From Miscanthus floridulus (Eukaryota; Streptophyta; Magnoliopsida; Poales; Poaceae), in NCBI RefSeq assembly GCF_019320115.1, contig NC_089582.1, positions 120,759,856 to 120,823,855 of the forward strand: a DNA stretch of 64,000 nucleotides, given 5' to 3'. The position numbers and the translations under genes are program-made. The notes below the pieces were generated by a model. That model was not told where the DNA came from. It did not search any database and was given only the letters and a program-made list of their open reading frames with translations. Positions 1 through 10,029 of the stretch are shown here, piece after piece. Each line of letters begins with the position of its first letter. Position 1 is the stretch's first letter.

Positions 1-576
1 ACGTGGTGGTTGGACCGTGAGTTTGACTGCTCGGCTTTGTTCGCACCTACTCGGACAAGCACAAGACAATGTTGTTCAACGGGTACAAGGTGCTCGGGGA
101 CTAGCTGTGGAGGGTACGACCCCGGATACCCACGATGGACCACATGGGCTGCGCCCTCAGGGGCGGCCCAGCCCACAAGACGAAGCCTTGTGGGGCATGA
201 TCCTGGTCGGCGCCTTCCGCAAGACATCTGGAAGATATCCTGAAGATACTATGAGATCTGTTAGGATATGTATGATCCAAAGATTCTTGTAATCAGCTAT
301 TACTTTCCGGTTATCTCTCAGATTTAACTGACTTATAACCCTGCTCCCCGGACTATATAAGACGGGTAGGGACCCCCTCCAAACCCACGCAATATCATAC
401 GATAGCTAATATAAACCAACAGACCACAGGAGTAGGGTATTACGTCATACTGACGGCCTGAACCTATCTAACTCGTGTCTCTGTTGCCTTCTTGTTCTTG
501 ATCTCACGCTCTCATGCCGATCAATATACCTTCGTGGGATATCCCTTAGAGGACTGCCGACGATATTCTGTCGACA
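1..576 (+). mobile_element. 3' part of a Tat-type Ty3/gypsy LTR, cut by the window edge
   Basis: The reverse complement of this stretch closely matches the LTR at about 56147-56720. That includes the TATA-like CTATATAAG near 345-360, the following run around 'gggaccccct', and the terminus ending TCGACA at 576. The TATA position and the CA terminus put the LTR in + orientation. No tRNA primer site follows position 576, so this is the end of a 3' LTR or of a solo LTR rather than a 5' LTR. The left end lies outside the window, so length and target duplication cannot be judged. Confidence 0.75.
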
Positions 577-1515
577 GTTAGTCGTCATCTAGGGAGCCCC
601 TCCCCCCTCTCCAGTGAGGCTATCCGTTGCAAAGGGGGTGGGGACTCGTGCCTCATCTACAGTTAAGCCGTTCTTTAGGTTTGCTCTAAATAAACCTAAC
701 GTAAAATCATCATTGATGTTCAACAAAAAAAACTTGTTACCTGCAATGACTTCAACAATAGGCACGAGATCACCGTTGAGGAAATCAATTTCATCAGGAG
801 GAAGCCAATTTTTTATTAGTTTTTACAAAAGCAAGGGTGCTTATAGGCGCTTTTCGTGAGGATACTAACTCCTGGTCATGGGCCTTATCGTCGATAACCG
901 TAAAATGAAAATCATACCTTAACTTGATGGATCAAGAGTTAGAGGTACTTAATATGCAACCTGTGTTGTACCCGCCGACTCGACTATGGACAATGGATGT
1001 CCTTTTATCGTTCAGTTGTAATTCGGTCTGGTTCCGTAACTTTGAATCTTGCACCAAGTTTAAGGTTGGTTGGCTGGTTCGTTATAAAGACTGTTCTTTG
1101 ATTTCGACGTTCAATGTACTTTGTTCATGTACTAATGTACAACACCCGCTATATCCAATGACGAAGCCATGAAAAAATTTAGGGGGCTGAACAAAAGAAT
1201 AGAGGTTTTTTTATCTTCTCTTAACCTTAGCCCCTCCTACTTAATACATGTATGCATAAAATTTTAAGAGATGGCTTAGAGAAACTCCACGTGGTCAGGA
1301 TGGGTCCGTCCATGGCTATATCGATCAAAGCAGACGATAGAATGTTATTTTTTATTCCAAGTTTTTACATATTGAAGATATACCTTGCCCGATTTTCAAT
1401 ATAATTCCCCCATCCCTTTAGAAAGAAGAAAAGTATATCTTTCAAAGTAAGAGCACCAAAGCCTACAGAATACCAGTACAGTCATCTAGCCTGAATATCC
1501 GCACATATGTTCCAA
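577..1515. other. No recognisable gene; AT-rich intergenic or degraded repeat DNA
   Basis: Short open frames exist (for example 614-859 and 924-1172), but none has a recognisable domain, plausible splice context or grass-like coding composition. The stretch lies between an LTR end and two MITEs and may be a fragment of an unidentified element. Confidence 0.5.
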
Positions 1516-1750
1516 GGCCTTGTTTAGTTGGCGAAATTTTTGATGAAATGGTACTGTAACACTTTCGTTGTTATTTGGCAATTAGTGTCCAATCATAGTC
1601 TAAAAAGGGCTTAAAAGATTCGTCTCGTGAATTTCGTCTAAACTATGTAATTAATTTTATTTTTTATTTATATTTAATGCTTCATGCATGTGTCTAAAGA
1701 TTTGATGTGACGGGGAATCTTGAAAAATTTTGCAAAATGAGAGGAATTAA
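1516..1750. mobile_element. Tourist-like MITE (copy 1), right end missing
   Basis: It starts with GGCCTTGTTTAGTT. It contains the internal blocks 'cttaaaagattcgtctcgtg', 'tgtaattaatttta' and 'gatttgatgtgacgggg', typical of a very abundant Andropogoneae MITE family. The expected inverted right terminus is absent: the sequence runs straight into a second copy at 1751, which appears to have replaced or inserted into its end. Confidence 0.7.
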
Positions 1751-1999
1751 GGCCTTGTTTAGATTGCAAATTTTTGCAATCTGGACACTGTAGCACGTTT
1801 CGTTTGTATTTGACAAACTTTGTCCGATCATGAACTAACTAGGCTTAAAAGATTCGTCTCGTGATTTACAACCAAACTGTGTAATTAGTTATTTTTTTTA
1901 CCTACATTTAATGCTCTATGCATACGTCCAAAAATTGATGTGATGAAGAGAGTGAAAAAACTTAGAATTTAGAGGTGATCCAAGGCCTAAACAGCACCC
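1751..1999. mobile_element. Tourist-like MITE (copy 2)
   Basis: It starts GGCCTTGTTTAGATTG and repeats the internal blocks of copy 1 in the same order: a 'ctgtagcac' motif, 'aggcttaaaagattcgtctc', a 'tgtaattagtt' block and 'atttaatgct'. It ends near CCTAAACAGCACCC, an imperfect inverted match to the left terminus. The flanking TAA on the left is compatible with the 3-bp TWA target of PIF/Harbinger-type MITEs. With copy 1 it forms a head-to-tail pair. Confidence 0.65.
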
Positions 2000-3475
2000 A
2001 AGGGAATATATCAATGCAACACGTGTTAAACAGGTTGGCTACATGTACAGGGACCCCAGCCCCTCCACGTACGCCTAGGGAAGCACGCCCAATTGTTCGG
2101 CTCGTACGTTTCAGAGCGGGCACAGGTACGTGCAGTGCAGGTCGCAAAAGTAGACGGGCCCGGACGAACACGCCACGTGTCTTGCTCCTGCTGTAGTACA
2201 CGTCGGCTTATCCGGCATGCCTCTGTAGTCTGTAGTCTACGTACGCTCTCATGACGGACGGGCGGGTGACGGGTGTCCGCGGTGCACGGGCCGCATGCCG
2301 CTTTTGACGTACGTACTGTACGTACTCCTACCTAGGAGTAGTGTGCATGAGGTGAGACGTGAGAGTGGAGTGGCCGGGCCGAGTGGACGGCTGCACTGCG
2401 ACGGGCGACGGCTCAGCACCAGCGGTAGTGCGGACTGCGGAGTGCTGCCTGTGGCAGACAGACCGGCCTGGCACGGCGCGTACCGCGTCTGCGTGCGCGC
2501 GTGACGCGTCCCGGGACAGCGCGCCAACCGGCAGCCGGCCACTGGCCACACCGTCCATCGTCCAAGCCCGTCCGCTCCGCCCGCCATCCCCTGTACTAGT
2601 AGGCTGTACCGCGGCAGCGCGAGGCACAAGTAGCGATATGCATGCATGGCGCACTGGCGGTAGTTGGGTGTGCTGCTCCGTTTCCGTCAGCTCTGCCCCG
2701 CCGGCCGCCACAGACCACAGGCTGTTTGCCTCATTGCCGCTCGATGAGCGCGTCGCACGCCATCCCTTTTCTGCTTTGACCTCCCGGCCACCAACGGCCA
2801 GCCGAGTCCATGAAGCTTGCTGAAGCCCCAAGGTCCCGGATACCACTACACAACACAACTTGAGCTGCACCCTCATTCTTACCCGCCATGCTGCTCCCGT
2901 ACGTCGCACGATTTTTTTTTTTTGACAACATACGTCGCACGACTTGAGCTGAGCTCACCAGCGGTCGTCGTGTGCTCCTCAGCACGCCCACTGACTAGTG
3001 ACTGCTACCGGATAGTCCGGCAAAGGCGGCGCCAACACCTAGGGACAGATATGCGCCCAGGATTATTATATATATTTTTAATATCATTGGATAAGAAGTC
3101 CGATCGTACTCGTACAGCCTGCTCGTTTGCACCAGGCAAAGAGAACAGTAAAGTGTGCGTTTGGTTGTTAAATGGAGCTTGCATCGTATGTCCGGATGAA
3201 AGGATGCAGGATGGGTTTGTTAGAGGATAAAAAAGGCAAAAAACTGTACACAAATGCTTTTACATTTTAGTAATTGAGGTTGCAAAAAAAAACTGACATC
3301 CTTTACATTTTAAATACCCAAGCTAAAAACTCCGGATCTGCCAGCGCCACTGCCACTGATCTCAACCTCTCAGCGCGCGCGTGGGGTAGCGCTAGGCCGG
3401 TAGCTAGTGCACGCTGCGTGGGACGGGCGACGACGACCCATACCTTATCGTCTGTTCCCTTTGCCGATCTCTGCC
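2000..3475. other. GC-rich low-copy DNA flanking the MULE, no gene supported
   Basis: High GC around 2050-2850 keeps several overlapping frames open on both strands (for example 2328-2909 minus), with no recognisable domain. 3060-3330 is AT-rich. The sequence just before 3476 is the left side of the MULE insertion site and continues at 50066. It could be promoter or UTR DNA of a host gene disrupted by the MULE, but nothing proves this. Confidence 0.4.
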
Positions 3476-3484
3476 GGCTGGGGG
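3476..3484. repeat. 9-bp target site duplication of the MULE, left copy
   Basis: GGCTGGGGG occurs immediately outside the left inverted repeat and again at 50057-50065 immediately outside the right one. A 9-bp duplication is the hallmark of Mutator-superfamily insertion. The G-rich context means the exact frame could shift by one or two bases. Confidence 0.8.
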
Positions 3485-3710
3485 TCCAATTTTTTATTTT
3501 TTAGTTTTTTTTGAATTTTTTTCATAAATGCGCTCTTGGAGATAAGATTTAAAAATATGTATCCTTAGCTCGGCGCCATCGTTGTTGGCGCCGAGCTTAC
3601 ACGTCTTGGCACCAGCGTTGATGGCGCCGAGCTCTTGGGCTCGAAGCAGACGTGGCGGTGATTTGGCAGGCACCTAGCGCCGAGCTCGACGCCAGGGTTA
3701 TGGGCGCCAA
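3485..3710 (+). repeat. MULE left terminal inverted repeat
   Basis: The tip is rich in runs of T with ATTTTTTAG, then comes a TGGAGATAAGATTT block, then three GGCGCCGAGCT-type motifs. The same order occurs inverted at the right end. An AGCTCGGCGCCA / TGGCGCCGAGCT perfect inverted repeat (3567-3597) forms a 12-bp stem with a 7-nt loop. Repeated subterminal motifs of this kind are candidate transposase-binding sites (inference). Confidence 0.8.
3567..3597. repeat. 12-bp perfect hairpin inside the left TIR
   Basis: AGCTCGGCGCCA at 3567-3578 is exactly complementary to TGGCGCCGAGCT at 3586-3597. The corresponding place in the right TIR (49940-49970) has the same stem with two changes. Confidence 0.8.
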
Positions 3711-3729
3711 GCCTGTCTTACGTATGGGC

Positions 3730-4431
3730 CACAATCATTTCTCTCTTCCTCTCCCTCCCTCTCTCTCTCTCTCTCGCACATGCCTCGCCTCGCCCGAGCA
3801 GCGCACGGCCACCGCCGCCTACACCCTCTCCCGCTCCCGGCAGCTGTCGCCCGCGCCGTGCCCGCCGTGCCGTGGCCGCACCGCGCCCGACCTCATCCGC
3901 CGTGCCGCCCGCCATCGCCGGCCTCAGCCGCGCCCGCCGTGCCGTCCTCAGTCGCGCCCCCGCCGGCCCCGGCACCTGCAACGCCCGGTCGTGCCACCGT
4001 CGGCCCCGCTCGTCGGCCTGACCCACGCCCGGTGTCCGCTGCGACTCCGTCGTCGGACCGGTAAAAATTGTGAATTTGCTATGTGCGTACTTAGTTAGCT
4101 TTGATTGTAGTGTAGTAGTTTTGGTATTTGTTATTTACTAGTTAATGTGATGACTCAGGTAGTTGATTTAGTTAGTGATCTAGTGAGATAGATATGTAGA
4201 TAGATAGAAACATAGATACATAGGTACATAGATATAATTAGATAGCTACTTAGGTAGGTAGTTATATATTTAGTTAACTAAATAGGATCTAGCTATTTAG
4301 TGAGTACACTGTATCTATGTATGTAGTTATTATCTTATTTACTTAGTTTGTAGTTAGAAAGTACTTGTTAGGTACTATCTATCGTCTAATTTGGACTAAA
4401 GGATATGTGTTTCGTTACGTGTTTGAAATAG
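3730..4431 (+). promoter_or_regulatory. Transposase gene leader: CT-rich tract, GC-rich 5' exon and leader intron
   Basis: A pyrimidine tract (about 3740-3776) precedes a very GC-rich stretch (3780-4060), which looks like a 5' untranslated exon. It ends ACCG|GTAAAA at about 4061. An AT-rich stretch with TAGA/TAGGTA microsatellite-like runs (4150-4330) follows and ends in ATAG immediately before the ATG at 4432. This reads as a leader intron spliced directly onto the start codon. Promoter elements cannot be fixed by eye. Confidence 0.5.
4150..4335. repeat. Degenerate TAGA/TAGGTA simple repeat
   Basis: Irregular runs of TAGATAGA, TAGGTA, ATAGATA and TAGTTA fill the putative leader intron of the transposase gene. 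No coding or other meaning is apparent. Confidence 0.6.
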
Positions 4432-5606
4432 ATGGACAACCTAGTGACCATTTATCATGGAGGCACCGTTGAAAGCAATCGCTATGGATATGTTGAGTTT
4501 GTTGACATGCAAAGCGTGCCTGTGCTATTCAATGAGAAGCCATCATTTAGTGAGATGGTTGCAAGGGCTCGGGAGGAGCTGTATTGCCTTGGCAATGATG
4601 ATGATGTCACTGCAGTTGACGGTGTACTGCACCTAGGTTCTCCTCCCAACATCCTTAGGCGAATGATCCTAATTGGATGTGTGGATCAGTGGGAGAACTA
4701 TGTGAGATCAACAATGAAGAGCCAGCTGTAATGTTTGGATGTGGTTGTGCATCGGGTGTTAGTTGATCACATCCCTCATAGGGTTTCCCCACCAATGGGT
4801 CAACAGGCACACTTTGAACCTCCGGTCCTGGAATCTGATATGGATGTGGAGGCCGCACCTACTGTTTCCGATACTCAATCTGCCCCCAATGAGCTAGTTA
4901 GAGATGCTTGTCATACTCATGATGTTGTGGCAGATACTCCTCATGAGATCCCTTTGACATAGAATCATCCGAGTGTCTTATCCGCATGGTTATTGGGAGC
5001 TTATCCCCTTCCTTACATCCATTTCTTTCATTATTTTCTCATTTTTCTACTTATATTGCAGTAGACATTCCTGACAATGTGGATGTGTCCCCTGTTGCTA
5101 CGCAAGTGCTCTATGGAGATGGATTCCATGGCTCCAATAGTGTTGAAATTATGAATAATTCGGAGCCATATGAGGTGGCAAGGGCTCTTGATTCTGATAA
5201 TGATCGCCCTGTTGGAGAGTTGACAGAGAGTGATGTTGAGATGCTGAGGCGTATCTTTCCCGACCGCCGTGATCCAAGAGTTCACGAGTTCAGTGATCTT
5301 GCTCATTCTGATCAGGCATGTGCAGAAGGATGTGATGATGAGCTCCTAGAAGCTCTTGAGGCTGGCCCTAACATGGTAATTGAGAATAGGAGGGTGTTTA
5401 AGGACTTCCCTACATTGAAGAGGTGGTTGGAGGCGTTTGCAGTGATACGAAAGAGATCTTACAAGGTCTTGCATTCATATACGGAGCGCTGTTACACAGT
5501 TGTGTGTGACAAGGAACGCTGCCCATGGAGAGTTTGTGCAAGGAAACAAAATGTCACCGAAAAGTGGAAGATCACAAAAGTTGTCAGGCCACACAATTGT
5601 GCTGAC

Positions 5607-5800
5607 CATGTGCTGACACTGAGGCATTGGCAGTTAACATCTACCCTCATTGCCAAGCGATTGATGGGAATATTGTAGGGAGAACCCAACATGAAGATTA
5701 GGACATGTGCTGACACTAAGGCATCAGCAGTTGACATCTACCCTCATTGCCAAGCGATTGATGGGAATATTGCAGGGAGAACCCAACATGAAGGTTAGGA
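5607..5800 (+). repeat. 97-bp tandem duplication inside the transposase
   Basis: Two adjacent copies start CATGTGCTGACACT at 5607 and 5704 and differ at a few bases. Because 97 is not a multiple of three, the duplication shifts the frame: the upstream part reads in the frame of 4986 and the downstream part in the frame of 5707. Copy 1 also has a TAG where copy 2 has CAG, so that point change postdates the duplication. Confidence 0.9.
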
Positions 5801-6769
5801 CAATTATTAGGACCGTTGAGGCGTTGTATGGAGGTTATGTGATAACTTATGATAAAGCTTGGAGGGCTAAGCAGCGAGCGTGGAAAATGATATATGGGGA
5901 CTGGGAGGATGGGTATGAGCAGCTGCCAATACTTTTCAATGCAATCAAAGCGGTGAATCCAGGCATGCATTATGAGTACATCCCAAAACCAAATGCATGA
6001 AAGGATGGGAGGCAGATATTCTTCCGTGCTTTCTGGTGCTTCCCTTAGTGTGTCGAGGCCTTTAGGCACTGTCATCCTGTCTTCTCCATTGATGGTACGT
6101 TCTTGATTGGCAAATACCAGGGCACACTTCTTATAGCCATATCCTATGATGCGAACAACAAGTTGGTTCCTTTGGCATTTGCTTTGGTTGGGAAGGAGAA
6201 CAATGATAGTTGGAGATAGTTCTTGAGGCTAGTTCGGATACATGTGGTTGGGCCTGGCAGAGAGGTTGGCATCATATCTGATAGGCACTAGGGCATACTT
6301 AATGCCGTGCGAGAGCAGATAGAGGGGTTTGCACCTTTGCACCATCGTTGGTGTGCTCGGCACCTTGCTAAGGATCTACTCCAGAAGGATTGTGTGAAGG
6401 ATAACTTTGATCTGTTCTAGGAGACTGCTCAATAGCTTGAGGACAAGTACTTTTAGAAAAAGTTGGAGCAAGTCAGAACCGCATCAAATGCAGAAGGTAG
6501 ACATTGGCTCATAGGTTTGATGAGGGATTTAGAGAAATGGACAAGAGCTCACAACGCCGGTGGATGGAGGTATGAGTTTCAGTGTAGCAACATGATGGAG
6601 TCATTCAATAAGTTGTTATTGGGGATACATGGTATGCCCGTGAATGCAATCGTTCAATTCACCTTCTACAAGCTTGTTGCTTGGTTCAACGATAGACACG
6701 CCCATGCATTGAAGTTGCGGAGTGATGGAGACATATGGGCTCCAAAACTAAAGGCACACCTAGAGAAGG

Positions 6770-8000
6770 TGTCGGTGTAGAAAGTGACCAACACATAAAT
6801 ATTTGTAGTTTTGTTGTACGTTGTGATTGGATGTGGCCTAGCACTCAATGACATAGGGTTTATACTGGTTCAGGCAACATGCCCTACGTCCAGTTTGAGT
6901 TGGTCGGTGACTTTATTCCTGAGCCTAAGTGCTCGAAGTTTGCTGCGGGGTTACAAACAAAAGGGAGAAAGATGGGGGGTGCAAGAGGTCCGATCGGACT
7001 CCAATCTGAAGGGCCAAGAGTGACGGGAGCTCCGCTTTGTGCTAAGTGTTCGAACATGCGCTCTATGTAGCTTTAGAGTGTCTAAAGCTATAGAGGGTGA
7101 ATCAATGTAAGTGAACTGAGAGATCCATCTGTTGGGAGAGAGCGCATCCCCTTTTATAGATGAAGGGGACGGCCTTACAAGCGAGAGAGAGAGAGAGTAC
7201 TCATGCTACTAAGTCTTGTTGCCCATGGCGTCGGGTACAAGATGATGGTAGGCGCCCATAACATTGTTGTTGTCAGATGCATGTGGGAGGGTTTACCGTA
7301 TTCACCATGTATGGTAGATGACGGGGCCCATAACACTATTGATGTTCAGAGGCATGTGGGGGAGCCTTACCATGTTTGTCTAGTATGGGAGTTGATGGCG
7401 CCCACAACATTGTAGGGAAAATATTGGCGCCCACAACACTGCTTGGGTTCTGACATGCCAGGAAGGTTGTAGGGTACCCTTCTGACATGCCCTGTTGGTA
7501 CTGTCCTACAGGTGTACAGTGTACGGTCCTCGGTATTGCGGTTGACTTGAGTGCCCTGCCTTACTTTCTTCATCTGTTTCCTGGTCTTTACCGAGCGGGC
7601 GTCCCGGTCGGTTGGTCCCAGTCGGCTCTGATTGCGCCAGTCGGAGAGGAGCTGTAAGCAGGGGTTCGGTGCATCCCCGGTCAGTGACGCAGGTTGGAGT
7701 CGAAAGTGGTGTTTGGCCAGGCTTTCTAGTTGGAGAGGTCGTCCGGAGGTGGGCCAGAGTCAGCGAGCATTGTTTCTCCTTAGCGAGGCCTTCTGGTCAA
7801 AGAGGCGGGTCAGAGTCGAAAGCGTGCGCCGTTCCTCCTCGGCCTGGCCTTCCAGTCGGAGATTGGATCGCCCTTTTGGCCTGTCGTTTAGGTATTTGGG
7901 CTGGCCTAGGAGCTGCGTGTCATTCACAATGTTGTTTGCTAGGCTAGTCCTTTGTTTGGGAAGCTAGTCCATGAGGGACCCTAGGTTTATAAACCCAACA
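6770..8000 (-). repeat. 3' LTR of Tat element 1
   Basis: It starts TGTCGGTGTAG and ends AACCCAACA. It is homologous along its length to 16522-17753, 27006-28263 and 47858-49113. A G-rich tract on the minus strand (about 8001-8025) abuts its right edge, the polypurine-tract position. A 'ccccttttatagatgaagggg' block near 7150-7170 contains a TATA-like inverted motif. Confidence 0.88.
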
Positions 8001-8329
8001 GGAGCCCCCGAGCCCCCGGGCGATTCGGGTAGAATCATCTAGGGGATTTTTGTTTTGACGGAGGGTGCACGTGAGCGCAACCATGAGTGTAGCCCCTAAG
8101 CCCCCCTGGGCAATTCAGGTAGAATCGTCTAGGGTTTTTTCATGTTACCAGTGAGGAAAGTTTCATTTTGTCAGTGGGTGCACGTGAGCGCATCCGCGGG
8201 TGTAGCCCCCGAGCCCCCAGGTAATTCGAGTGGAATCGCCTAGGGGTTTTGTTAGTGGGCGTGAGTGTGTGCACTATAGAGGGTGTAGTCTCTTCTTTCT
8301 CAGTTTCTGACCTATCATTTCTGGAAGCG

Positions 8330-8720
8330 TGGTCCTAGGCGTTTGGTCACGGTCGAGGGATTGGTCGAGATAGAGTCGCGGATCTGAACATCGGGCGCGA
8401 TGAGGGATCGGGCGAGTCGGAGTCCTAGTTCTAGGTGTCGAGCGCCATGAGGGATCGAGCAAGTTTGAGTCATGGATCTAGGCGCTGGTCGGGCCAAGGG
8501 ATCAGACAAGACGGACTCATGGATCTAGGCATCGGGCGCACTGGGGGATCAAGCAAGTCGGAGTCATGGATCTAGGTGTCGGGCGTGCCGAGGGATCGGA
8601 CGAGATAGACTCGGGGATCTAGGCATCGGGCACGCTAGGGGATCAAGCGAGTCAGAGTCACAGATCCAAGCATTGGGTGCACCGTGGGATCAGGTGAGTC
8701 AGAGTCATAGACCTAGGCGT
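8330..8720. repeat. ~48-bp tandem repeats in the 3' untranslated region of Tat element 1
   Basis: About seven or eight degenerate units share GATCTAGGC-TCGGGCG...GGGATC-GGCGAGTCGGAGTCATG. They lie between the antisense ORF and the 3' LTR, exactly where Tat 2 has a different, ~127-bp repeat sharing the same submotifs. Tandem repeats here are a known property of Tat/Ogre-group elements. Confidence 0.8.
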
Positions 8721-10029
8721 AGCCAAGGTGTTTGGGTGTCTTGAGCCTCTGAGCCCCATTGGGCTTGGTAGGGGTCGATTGAGTTTTGTGCATTACCCCA
8801 TCCATGTTTTCTCGCAACCGAAGGGGCTGAGCTAATGTCGCTTACCTCAATGGATTGAGTGATGCGCTCGGTGAGCTCGCTAATGAGTACGTTCGAGTGA
8901 AGTCTGGGTCCGTCGTTCGTGATGGGGTCGGTATAGCCCTCATGTGGCACTCCACTGCTCCTTAACCTGCAACCCGATAGATGCCTAGGTCGTTCTAGAG
9001 ACTGGCCCAGGTGGCCCGCTGACCTCCCCTCGATGGAGATTCTATGTGTTTGGTGAGAGGTTAGGATCGAACAAGAAGGTTGAGATGACCCTGTCTACTT
9101 CGGGGCAGACTGGGCGAGGGCCTCTCGGGGCTCATCCGTGTTTCCTCCCCTAGCTCTATTTGACGTGAGGTGGCCTTGAGCCCTTTGTGGGCTGGCCTTT
9201 GGACCCTGGTCGATCATTGCTCATGTTGAATGAGGCAACTGCCACTTCATGACGCAACACAGAGCTTTGTGATGCATTTAACTGCATATGCGATGCTTTT
9301 GGATGTATGGAATGAATGAATGCGTGCATGGATGAATGAATGTTCATATAAATAAATAGTGGGGGTTTGGTAATTTTACCTTGATGACTCGAGTGACGGG
9401 GTTTGAGGATCTCCTATCGGATATGTCCGACCAGGATCCATGCTCATTGTTCGTGATGGAGTCGGCATGGCCCACATGGGCCATCCCTCTACTCCTTACC
9501 AATCTCTCGGCGTTCGCCTAAGCCATCCGATCGACTCAGAAAGCACATTGGTCTCTCTTGGCAGAGATCCCATTGTTTGGGCCTTTCCAAGTCTCGCCTG
9601 GGAAGGCGGAGGGCCGCCTGCATGTAGTGGCGCCTTTTTTCTTGCGCCTGATGTGCGGTAGTAGTGGGCCATACCTAGGCCACGTCCTGTCTGACCAGGC
9701 ATCATTTTGTTGGGCTGGGTGTGTCCCATCGATCAAGGCATGTCCCATTGTATCCCATCCGCATTGAATGGGGGAAGGGAGAGGGTTTTCCGCCCTTGTC
9801 GTTTCACCTTTCCCCAATCGCTACGCCTTTCCCAACTGCTGTGCCTCTTTTTAAGTAGGGGATGGGAGAGGGCTTCCGCTCTGTTCCTTCGCCTATTCCT
9901 CATCTGCCACCTCTTCTTCTTCCTCCTTCTTGCCAAGAGCATTTGAGTGCCGTGGCGGTGCCTAGGAGAGAAAATGGGAGAGCGAGGGAGAGGAGAAAAT
10001 TCACAGATCATTCACGAACCTAGAGCGCA

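Noticed and set aside
2328..2909. 193-codon minus-strand frame with overlapping plus-strand frames
   Set aside because: GC-rich DNA with frames open on both strands, low-complexity Arg/Ala/Ser product and no domain or splice context.
3652..4098. Pro/Ala/Arg-rich frames near the MULE left end as a captured host gene fragment
   Set aside because: Low-complexity GC-rich leader, in the position of a 5' untranslated exon. No protein similarity can be recognised, although capture cannot be excluded.
7203..7415. Repeated ~70-codon frames inside the Tat LTRs (also 16953-17165, 27305-27577 and 48156-48422)
   Set aside because: They lie within LTR sequence, differ between copies and contain no domain. 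Similarity is explained by LTR homology.
8330..8720. Regularly spaced repeats that could suggest a CRISPR-like array
   Set aside because: Units are degenerate tandem repeats without unique spacers, inside a plant retrotransposon 3' region.
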